Origin: Thauera humireducens
GTDB taxonomy: Bacteria > Pseudomonadota > Gammaproteobacteria > Burkholderiales > Rhodocyclaceae
Length of the DNA stretch: 64,000 nucleotides
Assembly (NCBI RefSeq): GCF_001051995.2
Contig: NZ_CP014646.1
Coordinates: 4,030,001 to 4,094,000, forward strand
Reading direction: 5' to 3'
Both the position numbers and the translations under genes were made by a program. The notes beneath the pieces were generated by a model, which saw nothing but the letters and a program-made list of their open reading frames with translations, made no database searches and had not been told where the DNA came from. The stretch's first letter is position 1, and every line of letters starts with the position of its first letter. Shown here piece by piece: positions 27,708 through 39,054 of the stretch.

Positions 27708-29036
27708 GTGAAACCTACCATCGTCCTGGTCGGCCGGCCCAATGTCGGCAAGTCGACCCTGTTCAACCGTCTCACGCGCACCCGCGATGCGCTGGTCGCC
27801 GACCAGCCCGGCCTGACGCGTGACCGCCACTACGGCATCGGCCGCGTTGGTGATCGCGACTATCTCGTCGTCGATACCGCCGGCTTCGACCCTGTGGCCA
27901 AGGACGGCATCATGCACGAGATGGCGCGGCAGGCCGAGCAGGCCATTGCCGAGGCCGACGTGCTGCTTTTCCTCGTCGATGGCCGTGCAGGACGAACGCC
28001 GCACGATGAACAGATCGCGGCCCGCCTGCGTCGCGCCGGTCGGCCGGTGCATCTCGTGGTCAACAAGGCGGAAGGCCTCGATCGCGCGATCGTCGCCGCC
28101 GACTTCCACGCGCTCGGGCTGGGCGACCCGCTGCCGGTGTCGGCAGCGCATGGTGACGGCATCAAGCAGCTGGTCGAGATCGTGCTGTCGCCATTTCCGC
28201 TCGAGAGCGACAAGGAGGCGGCAGAGGACGAAGGTCCGAAGGTGGCCATCGTCGGCCGGCCCAACGTCGGCAAATCGACGTTGGTGAACACCCTGCTCGG
28301 CGAGGAGCGTGTGATCGCCTTCGACCTGCCGGGCACGACGCGCGACGCGATTGCGATCCCGTTCGAGCGCGGTGGCAAGCGCTATACCCTGATCGATACC
28401 GCCGGCCTGCGTCGGCGCGGCAAGGTGTTCGAGGCCATCGAGAAGTTCTCGGTGATCAAGACCCTGCAGGCGATCCAGGAAGCCAACGTCATCGTCCTCG
28501 TGCTCGATGCGGCCCAGGACATTTCCGACCAGGACGCGCACATCGCCGGCTTCGCGCTCGAGGCCGGGCGAGCTTTGGTCGTGGCGATCAACAAGTGGGA
28601 CGCGGTCGACGACTACCAGCGCGACCGCCTGAAGGCGGACATCGCGCGCAAGCTGGCCTTCCTCGGCTTCGCCCGCTTCCATCAGATCTCGGCCCTGCAG
28701 GCGCAGGGTATCGGCGGCCTGTTGAAGTCGGTCGATGCGGCCTATGCGGCTGCCACGGCCAACCTGTCGACGCCGCGCCTGACCCGCACGCTGCAGCAGG
28801 CGGTTGCACGCCAGGCACCGCCGCGCCACGGCATGCAGCGCCCGAAGATGCGCTATGCGCACCAGGGCGGCATGAACCCGCCGGTGATCGTGATCCATGG
28901 CAACGCGCTGGACGACATCCCCGCATCCTACGTGCGCTATCTCGAGCGCTGCTTCATGGATGCGTTCAAGCTGCAGGGCACGCCCTTGCGCATCCAGTTC
29001 CGAACCACGCACAATCCTTACGCTGCGAGAGACTGA
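27708..29036 (+). CDS. der: Ribosome-assembly GTPase Der (EngA)
   Basis: This 442-aa GTPase has two tandem G domains, each with the P-loop 'GRPNVGKST' (near residues 8-16 and ~182-190), DTAG switch motifs ('VVDTAGFDP', '[13 protein letters not shown]') and 'NKAE'/'NKWD' guanine motifs, then a KH-like C-terminal domain ('[12 protein letters not shown]'). It is needed for 50S assembly. The start is GTG at 27708. Confidence 0.97.
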   Translation: MKPTIVLVGRPNVGKSTLFNRLTRTRDALVADQPGLTRDRHYGIGRVGDRDYLVVDTAGFDPVAKDGIMHEMARQAEQAIAEADVLLFLVDGRAGRTPHDEQIAARLRRAGRPVHLVVNKAEGLDRAIVAADFHALGLGDPLPVSAAHGDGIKQLVEIVLSPFPLESDKEAAEDEGPKVAIVGRPNVGKSTLVNTLLGEERVIAFDLPGTTRDAIAIPFERGGKRYTLIDTAGLRRRGKVFEAIEKFSVIKTLQAIQEANVIVLVLDAAQDISDQDAHIAGFALEAGRALVVAINKWDAVDDYQRDRLKADIARKLAFLGFARFHQISALQAQGIGGLLKSVDAAYAAATANLSTPRLTRTLQQAVARQAPPRHGMQRPKMRYAHQGGMNPPVIVIHGNALDDIPASYVRYLERCFMDAFKLQGTPLRIQFRTTHNPYAARD

Positions 29037-29149
29037 GCGCTCAGCGCACGAACCTGCTTCCACGCCCGGATTTCGATGCATACTGTAATGTGGCGGTGCA
29101 GCATCAAATCCATTACATTCTTATAAACAGAAAATAACGAGGTTCACTC

Positions 29150-29386
29150 ATGAGCAACAAAGGGCAACTTCTACAAGACCCGTTCCTGAACACGCTGCGT
29201 CGCGAGCACATTCCGGTTTCGATCTATCTGGTCAACGGCATCAAGCTGCAGGGCCAGGTCGAGTCGTTCGATCAGTACGTGGTGCTGCTGAAGAACACCG
29301 TCACGCAGATGGTGTACAAGCACGCGATCTCCACCGTCGTGCCGGCTCGTCCGGTGGTCATCCAGCAGCAGGAAGACGGCAACTGA
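29150..29386 (+). CDS. hfq: RNA chaperone Hfq
   Basis: This 78-aa Sm-like protein forms hexamers that pair small RNAs with mRNAs. Sm1 is '[20 protein letters not shown]' and Sm2 '[13 protein letters not shown]' with the YKH signature. The C-terminal tail is very short (ending QQQEDGN), as in other betaproteobacteria. GAGG lies before the start. It heads the hfq-hflX-hflK-hflC cluster. Confidence 0.98.
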   Translation: MSNKGQLLQDPFLNTLRREHIPVSIYLVNGIKLQGQVESFDQYVVLLKNTVTQMVYKHAISTVVPARPVVIQQQEDGN

Positions 29387-29437
29387 TCGCCCTGACGATT
29401 CGCTGCGGCCGGTCACGTCCGGCTGCAGGGGGCGCCC

Positions 29438-30583
29438 ATGTTTGAGCGTCCGGCATCCGGCGAGCGGGCGGTCCTCGTCCAGCTCGACCTTGGTCAGGGT
29501 GCGATTGAAGAGCGCCTGTCCGAGCTGAAGCTGCTGGTGCTCAGTGCCGGCGCAAGCGTCGAGGCGGTCGTGCAGGGCAAGCGCGCGGCGCCCGATCCCA
29601 AGCTGTTTGCCGGCAGTGGCAAGGTGCAGGAGATCGGCGAAGCCATGCGTGCGCACGAGGCGGACATCGTCATCTTCAACCACGCCCTGTCGCCGGCGCA
29701 GCAGCGCAACCTCGAGCGCGAGCTGGCGTGCATGGTCATCGACCGTACCGCGCTGATCCTCGACATCTTCGCCCAGCGTGCCCGCAGTCACGAGGGCAAG
29801 CTGCAGGTCGAGCTCGCCCAGCTCGAGCATCTGTCCACCCGGCTGGTGAGGGGCTGGACCCACCTCGAGCGGCAGAAGGGCGGTATCGGCCTGCGTGGCC
29901 CGGGCGAGAAGCAGCTCGAGACCGACCGGCGCCTGCTCGGCAACCGGGTCAAGATGCTGAAATCGCGGCTGGTCCAGATCGAGAAGCAACGCAAGGTCAG
30001 ACGCCGCGCCCGGGAACGCCGCGACGTTCTGTCTGTCTCTCTGGTCGGTTACACCAATGCGGGAAAGTCGACGCTGTTCAATGCGCTGACGAAGGCTGGG
30101 GCCTACGCGGCCGACCAACTCTTCGCCACGCTCGACACGACGTCGCGCCGGCTCTATGTGGGTGGAGCGAGCGTCGTGCTGTCGGATACCGTCGGTTTCA
30201 TCCGCGACCTGCCTCACGCCCTCGTCGCCGCGTTTCGCGCGACGCTCGAGGAAACGGTGCAGGCCGACCTCCTGCTGCACGTCGTGGATTCCGCGAGCGA
30301 GGATCGAGACGCGCAGATCGATGCGGTGAACGAAGTTCTTGCCGAGATCGGTGCGGCCGACGTGCCGCAGATCCTCGTCTGGAACAAGATCGATCTCACG
30401 CGTGCGGAGCCGGCGGTCGAATGGAGTGACTGTGGTAACATTCGGCGCGTTTTTTTGAGCGCCCGAACGGGCGAAGGTCTTGATCTGCTTCGCGAAGCGC
30501 TTGCCGAGGTGGCGCAGCAGACCTTCCATGAAGATGCCGGCCGGGAATCCGGTACGGTGGATGAACTTCCTTCTCAATCGTGA
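29438..30583 (+). CDS. hflX: Ribosome-splitting GTPase HflX
   Basis: This 381-aa GTPase has the HflX N-terminal domain ('LLVLSAGASVEAVVQGKR', 'PKLFAGSGKVQEI'), a helical linker with 'GIGLRGPGEKQLETDRRLL' and a G domain with 'VGYTNAGKSTLFNAL', DTVGF and 'NKID'. HflX splits stalled 70S ribosomes, for example after heat stress. Its place after hfq is the standard one. Confidence 0.96.
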   Translation: MFERPASGERAVLVQLDLGQGAIEERLSELKLLVLSAGASVEAVVQGKRAAPDPKLFAGSGKVQEIGEAMRAHEADIVIFNHALSPAQQRNLERELACMVIDRTALILDIFAQRARSHEGKLQVELAQLEHLSTRLVRGWTHLERQKGGIGLRGPGEKQLETDRRLLGNRVKMLKSRLVQIEKQRKVRRRARERRDVLSVSLVGYTNAGKSTLFNALTKAGAYAADQLFATLDTTSRRLYVGGASVVLSDTVGFIRDLPHALVAAFRATLEETVQADLLLHVVDSASEDRDAQIDAVNEVLAEIGAADVPQILVWNKIDLTRAEPAVEWSDCGNIRRVFLSARTGEGLDLLREALAEVAQQTFHEDAGRESGTVDELPSQS

Positions 30584-30597
30584 TTACGGGCATTCTC

Positions 30598-31878
30598 ATG
30601 TCACTTAACGACCCCCGCTGGGGTGGCCAGGGCGGCGACAATGATCGCGACCGCAACGACGGTCAGCGTGGCGACGGCAACCGCGGCAACAACCAGGGCC
30701 CCCCCGATCTCGAGGAGGTCTGGCGCGACTTCAACCAGCGCCTGACCGGCATGTTCGGCGGCAAGCGTCAGAACCGCGGCATGGGCGGCGGGGGCGGTGG
30801 TGGCGACGGCGGTCCGCAGTTGCCGAATTTCTCGTTCAAGCAGTTCGGTGGCGGCATCGGTGCGCTGCTTGCGCTGGCCGGCGTGGTCTGGCTCGCGAGC
30901 GGCATCTACACGGTCGATGCCAACCAGCGCGGCGTCGTGCTGCGTCTGGGCGAGTACGTGCAGACCACCGAGCCCGGCCTGCGCTGGCGCCTGCCGTATC
31001 CGTTCGAGACCCACGAGATCGTCGACCTGACCGGCGTGCGTACGGTCGAAGTCGGCTATCGCGGTTCGGAGCGCAACAAGGTGCTGCGCGAATCCTTGAT
31101 GCTGACCGATGACGAGAACATCATCAACATCCAGTTCGCCGTGCAGTACGTGCTCAAGAGCCCGGAGAACTACGTTTTCAACAACCGCTTCCCGGATGAA
31201 TCCGTCGCCCAGGCGGCCGAGACCGCCATGCGCGAGATCGTCGGCAAGAGCCGCATGGACTTCGTGCTGTACGAAGGCCGGGAGGAGATCGCCGCGACCG
31301 CGCACGATCTGATGCAGCGCATCCTCGATCGCTACGAGACCGGCATTCAGATCAGCCGTGTGACGATGCAGAACGCGCAGCCGCCCGAGCAGGTACAGGC
31401 CGCGTTCGATGATGCAGTGAAAGCCGGCCAGGATCGCGAGCGCCAGAAGAACGAGGGCGAGGCCTACGCCAACGACGTGATTCCGCGTGCGCGGGGTACA
31501 GCTTCGCGCCTGATCGAGGAAGCCAACGCCTACCGCGAGCGCGTGGTCGCTAACGCCGAAGGTGAGGCGAGCCGCTTCAACCAGGTGTTTGCCGAGTACA
31601 GCCGTGCGCCCGAGGTCACTCGTGAGCGCATGTACATCGAAACCATGCAGGAAGTCATGTCGAATACTTCCAAGGTCATGATCGACGCCAAGGGCAATGG
31701 CAATCTGCTGTTCCTGCCGTTGGACAAGCTCATGCAGCAGGCGGGCGGAGCCGGCAGGCCGGCGGGTGTCGCGCCCGAGCCCCAGTCGGCTGCCGCGCTG
31801 GGTTCGAATGCGCCAGCATTGGCGTCGGACCCGCGTAACCGTGACCTGATGCGTAGCCGTGAGCGTGGAGAACGATGA
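30598..31878 (+). CDS. hflK: FtsH-regulating membrane protein HflK
   Basis: This 426-aa protein has a Gly/Asn/Asp-rich cytoplasmic N-terminus (~1-85), a TM helix (~90-110) and an SPFH/band-7 domain ('YTVDANQRGVVLRLGEYVQT') with a coiled-coil ('YRERVVANAEGEASRFNQVF'). HflK and HflC form a large cage that encloses FtsH. The start at 30598 gives 'MSLNDPRWGGQGG'. The stop overlaps the hflC start. Confidence 0.96.
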   Translation: MSLNDPRWGGQGGDNDRDRNDGQRGDGNRGNNQGPPDLEEVWRDFNQRLTGMFGGKRQNRGMGGGGGGGDGGPQLPNFSFKQFGGGIGALLALAGVVWLASGIYTVDANQRGVVLRLGEYVQTTEPGLRWRLPYPFETHEIVDLTGVRTVEVGYRGSERNKVLRESLMLTDDENIINIQFAVQYVLKSPENYVFNNRFPDESVAQAAETAMREIVGKSRMDFVLYEGREEIAATAHDLMQRILDRYETGIQISRVTMQNAQPPEQVQAAFDDAVKAGQDRERQKNEGEAYANDVIPRARGTASRLIEEANAYRERVVANAEGEASRFNQVFAEYSRAPEVTRERMYIETMQEVMSNTSKVMIDAKGNGNLLFLPLDKLMQQAGGAGRPAGVAPEPQSAAALGSNAPALASDPRNRDLMRSRERGER

Positions 31879-32759
31879 TGCGTGACAAGCTTCCCCTGAT
31901 CGGCGGTGCGCTGCTGGTCATCATCCTGATTGCGTCGGCGTCGCTGTTCACCGTAGACCAGCGCCAGCACGCCATGGTGTTCCAGCTTGGCGAGATCAAG
32001 GAGGTCATCGACGAGCCCGGCCTGAAGTTCAAGCTGCCCCTGATCCAGAACGTGCGCTACTTCGACAAGCGCATCCTGACCATGGATACGGCGGAGCCCG
32101 AGCGCTTCATCACCTCCGAGAAGAAGAACGTGCTGGTGGACCACTTCGTGAAGTGGCGCATCGTTGATCCGCGCCTCTACTACGAGTCGGTCGCGGGCGA
32201 TGAGGCGCGTGCGCGTACCCGCCTCACGCAAACGGTCAATGCCGGCCTGCGTGAGGAGTTCGGCCGCCGCACGGTACACGACGTGGTGTCCGGCGAGCGT
32301 GAGCTCATCATGGACCAGATGCGCGAGCGTGCGGACCGCGACGCCCGGACCATTGGCGTGCAGATCGTCGATGTGCGTCTGAAGCGCGTCGATCTGCCGA
32401 ACGAGGTGTCGGAATCGGTGTATCGCCGGATGGAGGCCGAGCGCAAGCGCGTGGCCAATGAACTGCGCTCGCAGGGCGCCGCCGAAGCCGAGAAGATCCG
32501 CGCCGACGCGGACCGTCAGCGCGAGGTCATCGTGGCCGAGGCGTATCGCAGTGCCCAGCAGGTCAAGGGTGAGGGCGACGCGAAGGCCACGGCGATCTAC
32601 GCGGAGGCCTTCGGCAAGAATCCGTCCTTCTATTCCTTTTACCGCAGCCTCGAGGCCTACCGTGCCAGCTTTGCCGGCAAGGAAGACGTGCTGGTGGTGG
32701 ATCCGAGTTCGGACTTCTTCCGCTTCATGAAGGACGCCGGGGGCTCCGTAAGGAACTGA
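31875..32759 (+). CDS. hflC: FtsH-regulating membrane protein HflC
   Basis: This 294-aa partner of HflK starts with a TM helix ('LPLIGGALLVIILIASASLF'), followed by the SPFH domain ('TVDQRQHAMVFQLGEIKEVI') and coiled coil ('RSQGAAEAEKIRADADRQRE'), ending in the usual 'SSDFFRFMKDAGG'. ATGATG offers two starts, the first overlapping the hflK stop. Confidence 0.96.
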   Translation: MMRDKLPLIGGALLVIILIASASLFTVDQRQHAMVFQLGEIKEVIDEPGLKFKLPLIQNVRYFDKRILTMDTAEPERFITSEKKNVLVDHFVKWRIVDPRLYYESVAGDEARARTRLTQTVNAGLREEFGRRTVHDVVSGERELIMDQMRERADRDARTIGVQIVDVRLKRVDLPNEVSESVYRRMEAERKRVANELRSQGAAEAEKIRADADRQREVIVAEAYRSAQQVKGEGDAKATAIYAEAFGKNPSFYSFYRSLEAYRASFAGKEDVLVVDPSSDFFRFMKDAGGSVRN

Positions 32760-32766
32760 TTGCCCC

Positions 32767-32952
32767 ATGGGTGCTTCCCTGTTGACTGCCTTCGCGCTGA
32801 TGCTGATCATCGAAGGCATCCTTCCTTTTGTCGCGCCAGCCGCCTGGCGCGAAACTTTTTTGCGTCTCGCCAGCATGGCTGACGGTCAGATCCGCTTCAT
32901 CGGTCTGACCTCGATGCTGGCGGGCGTGTTGCTTCTTTTTGTCCTGAGCTGA
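32767..32952 (+). CDS. DUF2065 small membrane protein
   Basis: This 61-aa protein has two hydrophobic segments: '[20 protein letters not shown]' and '[17 protein letters not shown]', separated by a '[20 protein letters not shown]' stretch. This is the DUF2065 (YjeT-like) pattern. The function is unknown. The position between hflC and hisZ is typical, and it probably travels in the same transcript. Confidence 0.9.
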   Translation: MGASLLTAFALMLIIEGILPFVAPAAWRETFLRLASMADGQIRFIGLTSMLAGVLLLFVLS

Positions 32953-32957
32953 ACCCC

Positions 32958-34112
32958 ATGCGCTGGGTATTGCCCGATCACATCCAGGACGCGTTGCCGT
33001 CCGAAGCCCACCAGCTCGAGACCTTGCGTCGTCGGCTGCTCGATGCCTTCCGCGTTCGCGGCTACCAGCTGGTGATGCCGCCGCTGCTCGAGTACCTCGA
33101 TTCGCTCACCACCGGTGCAGGGCAGGACCTCAAGCTGCGCACCTTCAAGCTGGTGGATCAGCTGTCGGGCCGCACGATGGGCGTCCGTGCGGACATGACG
33201 CCGCAGGTCACGCGCATCGATGCGCATCTGCTCAATCGTCAGGGCGTGTCGCGCCTCTGTTATTGCGGCAGCGCCCTGCATTCCCTGCCGTCGACGCTGA
33301 CTGCGACGCGAGAGCCGCTGCAGCTGGGCGCCGAACTCTACGGTCACGCCGGTATCGAGGCGGACGTCGAGATCCTGCGCCTGCTGGCCGAGGTGTTGCG
33401 CCTGGCTGAGGTGCCGGCCTCGCGCATCGACATCGGCCACGTGGGCCTGTTTCATGCGCTGGCCGCCCGTGCCGGCCTGGTGCCGGGGCGCGAGGAGGAG
33501 CTGTTCGACCTGCTGCAGGCCAAGGATGTGCCCACGCTGCGCGTCGTGCTGGCCGACGTCGCGGAGCCGGTGCGCTCGGCGCTGTTGGCGCTGCCGAGCC
33601 TGTATGGTGGGCCGGAGGTGCTGGAGCGGGCGGCGGCCTGTCTGCCGCAGGACGAGGAGATCGCCGCCTTGCTCGGCGAACTGCGCCAGCTGGCTGCGGC
33701 GCTGGCCGATCTGCCGATCAGTTTTGACCTGTCGGATCTGCGCGGCTATCACTATCACAGCGGTATCGTCTTCGCGGCCTACGGTGCGGATTCGCCCGCG
33801 GCGCTCGCACTGGGCGGCCGCTACGACCGTGTTGGCGAGGCCTTCGGTCGGGCGCGGCCGGCCACCGGCTTCAGCCTGGATCTGCGCGAACTGGTGTGGC
33901 GGCTGCCGACGCCCGGCGAAGCCGCGGGCATCCTGGCGCCCTGTGTCGACGACGAGGGGCTCGATCGGGAGGTGGCGGCACTGCGCGCGCGCGGCGAGAT
34001 CGTCGTCACCGCACTGCCCGGACATGATGGAACTTGGAACGAGGCCGGCTGCGACCGGCAACTGGTGAAGCGGGGCGATCGCTGGGCGGTCGTGTCGTTA
34101 CAGGGAGAGTAA
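32958..34112 (+). CDS. hisZ: ATP phosphoribosyltransferase regulatory subunit
   Basis: This 384-aa HisRS-like protein without aminoacylation activity is needed with short-form HisG for the first step of histidine synthesis. '[20 protein letters not shown]' and '[20 protein letters not shown]' are the typical start; class II-like motifs follow ('[20 protein letters not shown]', 'YYCGSALH'-type region as '[13 protein letters not shown]'). It lies three bases before purA's start codon, as in other betaproteobacteria. Confidence 0.95.
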   Translation: MRWVLPDHIQDALPSEAHQLETLRRRLLDAFRVRGYQLVMPPLLEYLDSLTTGAGQDLKLRTFKLVDQLSGRTMGVRADMTPQVTRIDAHLLNRQGVSRLCYCGSALHSLPSTLTATREPLQLGAELYGHAGIEADVEILRLLAEVLRLAEVPASRIDIGHVGLFHALAARAGLVPGREEELFDLLQAKDVPTLRVVLADVAEPVRSALLALPSLYGGPEVLERAAACLPQDEEIAALLGELRQLAAALADLPISFDLSDLRGYHYHSGIVFAAYGADSPAALALGGRYDRVGEAFGRARPATGFSLDLRELVWRLPTPGEAAGILAPCVDDEGLDREVAALRARGEIVVTALPGHDGTWNEAGCDRQLVKRGDRWAVVSLQGE

Positions 34113-35426
<1,314 letters not shown>

Positions 35427-35631
35427 TCGTCGGTTCGAAAGCTTGCGTGGGCCGTTGTCTGGCTGCGCAGGCCTCGTGATGGAAGCGGTGTCGTTCGTGC
35501 GCAGGGTCGCCCCGGGCGGTCGTGTTGCCGGGGGCGCCGCTTCCTCGTTTGCGGGTGTCGTTGCGCGTGCTGTGGCGTTGTCTGCAATAGCGCCGTTGGC
35601 ACAGCAACACGCGCACGGCAGCGTAAACGAA

Positions 35632-35656
35632 AAAAGCCGGCTGTTAGCCGGCTTTT
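35632..35656 (-). terminator. Terminator of the left tRNA-Leu gene
   Basis: AAAAGCCGGC and GCCGGCTTTT form a perfect 10-bp hairpin with a 5-base loop. Read on the minus strand it comes nine bases after the tRNA end and is followed by a T-run. It may also end purA transcripts from the other side. The rest of 35427-35631 shows no gene. Confidence 0.85.
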
Positions 35657-35665
35657 CCCTGCAAC

Positions 35666-35750
<85 letters not shown>

Positions 35751-35760
35751 AGGGAGGCGC

Positions 35761-35788
35761 ATAATAGCAGAGGTTATCGCGCCTGCAA
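35761..35788 (-). promoter_or_regulatory. Promoter of the left tRNA-Leu gene
   Basis: On the minus strand TTGCAG (35783-35788) and TATTAT (35761-35766) are 16 bp apart, 11 bp before the tRNA 5' end. This fits a sigma-70 promoter and shows the left tRNA can be transcribed on its own. Confidence 0.75.
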
Positions 35789-35887
35789 AGTATTTCGTCG
35801 CTTCTTCGATTGCGGCGATGGAGATCGACATCGTCAGCGAAAGTGAATGGGCTGCGGACTACATGCAAAAAGCAAACGAACAACAAA

Positions 35888-35911
35888 AAAGCCGCTCCGA
35901 AGAGCGGCTTT
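35888..35911 (-). terminator. Terminator of the right tRNA-Leu gene
   Basis: GCCGCTC (35891-35897) and GAGCGGC (35902-35908) form a hairpin with loop CGAA, flanked by A and T runs. On the minus strand it lies 10 bases after the right tRNA and ends in T6, so the right tRNA is a separate transcription unit from the left one. Confidence 0.85.
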
Positions 35912-35921
35912 CCTGTGAAAC

Positions 35922-36006
<85 letters not shown>

Positions 36007-36018
36007 AAGAAGACGCGC

Positions 36019-36046
36019 ATTATAAGCACTGAAAGAAGATTGTCAA
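36019..36046 (-). promoter_or_regulatory. Near-consensus sigma-70 promoter of the right tRNA-Leu gene
   Basis: On the minus strand TTGACA (36041-36046) and TATAAT (36019-36024) are both perfect consensus hexamers, 16 bp apart. Position 36046 is also the first base of the rnr start codon, so the -35 box and the rnr start codon touch on opposite strands. Confidence 0.9.
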
Positions 36047-39000
36047 TGACTCGTAGAACGAAAAATACACAAGCACGCACCGCCCCTCAAAATCGCCAGC
36101 CCGCCGGACGGAGTTCTGCGGCGTCCCGTCGCGGGGGGGCTGCCGGCGCATCGGCTGCGGGCCGTGGCCGTGCTGCACACAAGGCTGCGGCTGCACACGT
36201 CAGTGCGATCCGCCTGGCCGATCCCTTCCACGAACGTGAGGCGCAGAAGTACGAGCAGCCGTTGCCGAGCCGCGAGTACGTGCTGCAGGTGCTGGCTGAG
36301 CGCGGGGTGCCGATGGTGTTCGATGAACTGGCCGTCGCGCTCGACATCCAGTCCCACGAACGCGAGCACTTCGACCGCCGCCTGCGTGCGATGGAGCGGG
36401 AGGGTCAGATCGTGCGCAACCGGCGCGACGCCTACCTGCTGCCGGCCAAGGCCGACCTCATCAAGGGCCGCGTGGAGGGCCACCCCGATGGCTTTGGCTT
36501 CCTGCGCCGCGATGACGGCGGCGCGGATATCTTTCTCGGACCCAAGGAGATGCGCGAGTTGCTGCACGGCGACCGTGTCCTGGTCCGGATCGCCGGCCAG
36601 GATCGTCGCGGCCGCCCCGAAGGCAAGCTGGTGGAGGTGCTCGAGCGCGCCAACACGCGTGTGGTCGGCCGGGTGATCGAAGAACATGGCGTGATGATCG
36701 TCGTGCCTGAGAACCGCCGCCTGGCGCAGGACATCCTGATCGCCCCGGGTGGGCGCAAGAAGCCTCAGCCCGGCCAGATCGTGACCGTCGAACTGGTGGA
36801 GCAGCCGACCCAGGTCACGCAGCCGATCGGACGCATCGTGGAGGTGCTGGGTAACTATGCCGACCCGGGCATGGAGATCGAGATCGCCCTGCGCAAGCAC
36901 GACCTGCCGTTCGAGTTCTCGGCGGAGGCCAAGGCAGAGACGCGCAAGCTCCCGGCAGCGGTTCGCAAGAAGGACTGGGCGGGTCGCGAGGACCTCACGA
37001 AACTGGCCTTGGTGACGATCGACGGCGAGACCGCGAAGGACTTCGACGACGCGGTGTATTGCGAGCGCCAGGGCAAGGGCTACCGCCTGATCGTGGCGAT
37101 CGCCGACGTATCGCACTACGTGGGCGCCGGCAATGGCCTCGACAAGGACGCTTTCGAGCGCGGCAACTCGGTGTACTTCCCGCGTCGGGTGATCCCGATG
37201 CTGCCCGAGAAGCTCTCGAATGGCCTGTGTTCGCTGAACCCGCAGGTCGAGCGCCTGGCGATGGTTGCCGACATGGCGATCTCGATGACCGGCGACATCA
37301 AGTCCTACCGCTTCTACCCCGCGGTGATCTGGTCGCATGCGCGCCTCACCTACACCCAGGTGGCCGCGGCGCTGTACGACAAGGATCCGGCGGTGCGCAA
37401 CGAGCTGGCTGCGCTGCTGCCGCACCTGGAGAACCTCGACCAGCTCTTCCGCGTGCTGCTGAAGGCGCGTGCCAAGCGCGGCGCGATCGACTTCGAGACC
37501 ACCGAGACGCGGATGATCTTCGACGACAACGGCAAGATCGCGCAGATCGTGCCCGAAGTGCGCAACGACGCCCATCGTCTGATCGAGGAGTGCATGCTCG
37601 CCGCCAACGTGTGTGCGTCCGACTTTCTCGCCAGCCGCGAGCACCCGGCGCTGTACCGCGTGCACGACAGCCCCTCCGAGGACAAGCTCGCCAAGCTGCG
37701 CGAGTTTCTCAAGGAGTTCGGCCTCGGCCTGGGCGGTGGTGACGAGCCGCGCGCGGGCGACTTCGCCAAGCTGCTCGAGCAGGTCAAGGATCGTCCCGAC
37801 GCCCAGCTGCTGCAGACCGTGATGCTGCGTTCTCTCAAGCAGGCGATGTACAGCCCGGACAACGTCGGCCACTTCGGCCTCGCCTACGAGTCCTACACCC
37901 ACTTCACCTCGCCGATCCGGCGCTATCCCGACCTGCTGATCCACCGCGGCATCAAGGCCGCGCTGGCGGGCGAGCAGTACCGCCCCGGCGACTGGGAGCA
38001 GATCGGCCTGCACTGCTCGATGACCGAGCGCCGCGCCGACGACGCCACGCGCGACGTGGTCGCCTTCCTGAAGTGCTACTTCATGCAGGACCGCGTCGGC
38101 GAGATCTTCACCGGCAGCGTGTCGGCGGTCGTGTCCTTCGGCCTCTTCGTCGCCCTCGACGACATCTTCATTGAGGGCCTGCTCCACATCTCCGATCTGG
38201 GCAGCGACTACTTCCACTACGACGAGACCCGCCACGCCCTGCTGGGCGAGCGCACGGGCAAGCAGTTCCGCCTGTCGGATCGGGTCAAGGTGCAGCTGGT
38301 GCGGGTCGACATGGCCACCAACAAGATCGACTTCCGCCTGATCGAAGGTCCGCTGGCGGTCGAGAAGCCTGTCGCCGTGGTGGAGGAGACGCCGGCTCCC
38401 GCGCCTCGGCGTGCGCGCAGAACGACAAGGACGGCTGCCGACAAGGCCGCGGTGGAGACCGTCGTCGTGGCAGCACCGGCCGCGGCGTCCGCCGTGGAGG
38501 TCGCCAAGCCGGCAAGGAAGGCGCGGGCGAAGCCTGCCGCCGCGCCGGCCGAAGAAGTGATTGAACCGGCCGCCATCGCGGCAAAGCCGGCGCGCAAGCC
38601 CCGGGTCAAGGCGCAGTCCGTGCCGGAAACGCCCCCCACGCCGGTGACACCGGCGCGTAAGTCGCGCGTCAAGGCCGCAACGGCGCTTTCCGCGCAGAAG
38701 GCGCCGCAAGCGAGCGTGCTCGACGATATCTGGCAGAAGGCGGCCGACCAGGAGGCAGCGGCGCAGAAACTCGCGGCAGAGGAGGCGGCCAGCGCGCGGG
38801 CCGGCAAGAAGCGCAAGGCGGCGGACAAGGCGGAGGGCAAGCCTGCGAAGAAGGCAAAGGCACCCGCCGCCAAGGCCAAGTCCAAAGTCAAGGCGGGCGC
38901 CAAGGTGAAGCCTGCAGCCAAGCCGGCGAAGAAATCCGCTGCGAAGGCGGTGAAGGCGTCCGCGACCGCTGCCGAGCCGGTAGAATCGCGCGCCTCCAAA

Positions 39001-39054
39001 CCGGCCGCACGTTCTGGCGGCAAGACCTCGACCAAGGGAACCCGCCGTGGCTAA
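36046..39054 (+). CDS. rnr: Ribonuclease R with long basic C-terminal tail
   Basis: This 1002-aa 3'-5' exoribonuclease degrades structured RNA. It has cold-shock domains (~110-270, 'GRVEGHPDGFGFLRRDDGGA'), the RNB catalytic domain with 'ETAKDFDDAVYCERQGKGYR' (metal-binding Asp cluster), 'FTSPIRRYPDLLIHRGI' and an S1 domain ('FTGSVSAVVSFGLFVALDDI'). The last ~220 residues are K/A/P-rich with PARK-x-R-x-K-type repeats, longer than in E. coli RNase R (813 aa). ATG 36046 is chosen over TTG 36040. The only upstream ribosome site is weak (GAAAGAAG). Confidence 0.95.
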   Translation: MTRRTKNTQARTAPQNRQPAGRSSAASRRGGAAGASAAGRGRAAHKAAAAHVSAIRLADPFHEREAQKYEQPLPSREYVLQVLAERGVPMVFDELAVALDIQSHEREHFDRRLRAMEREGQIVRNRRDAYLLPAKADLIKGRVEGHPDGFGFLRRDDGGADIFLGPKEMRELLHGDRVLVRIAGQDRRGRPEGKLVEVLERANTRVVGRVIEEHGVMIVVPENRRLAQDILIAPGGRKKPQPGQIVTVELVEQPTQVTQPIGRIVEVLGNYADPGMEIEIALRKHDLPFEFSAEAKAETRKLPAAVRKKDWAGREDLTKLALVTIDGETAKDFDDAVYCERQGKGYRLIVAIADVSHYVGAGNGLDKDAFERGNSVYFPRRVIPMLPEKLSNGLCSLNPQVERLAMVADMAISMTGDIKSYRFYPAVIWSHARLTYTQVAAALYDKDPAVRNELAALLPHLENLDQLFRVLLKARAKRGAIDFETTETRMIFDDNGKIAQIVPEVRNDAHRLIEECMLAANVCASDFLASREHPALYRVHDSPSEDKLAKLREFLKEFGLGLGGGDEPRAGDFAKLLEQVKDRPDAQLLQTVMLRSLKQAMYSPDNVGHFGLAYESYTHFTSPIRRYPDLLIHRGIKAALAGEQYRPGDWEQIGLHCSMTERRADDATRDVVAFLKCYFMQDRVGEIFTGSVSAVVSFGLFVALDDIFIEGLLHISDLGSDYFHYDETRHALLGERTGKQFRLSDRVKVQLVRVDMATNKIDFRLIEGPLAVEKPVAVVEETPAPAPRRARRTTRTAADKAAVETVVVAAPAAASAVEVAKPARKARAKPAAAPAEEVIEPAAIAAKPARKPRVKAQSVPETPPTPVTPARKSRVKAATALSAQKAPQASVLDDIWQKAADQEAAAQKLAAEEAASARAGKKRKAADKAEGKPAKKAKAPAAKAKSKVKAGAKVKPAAKPAKKSAAKAVKASATAAEPVESRASKPAARSGGKTSTKGTRRG

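Noticed and set aside
35427..35631. A small gene between purA and the tRNA terminator
   Set aside because: Short frames exist but lack a ribosome site and recognisable sequence; the stretch is treated as non-coding.
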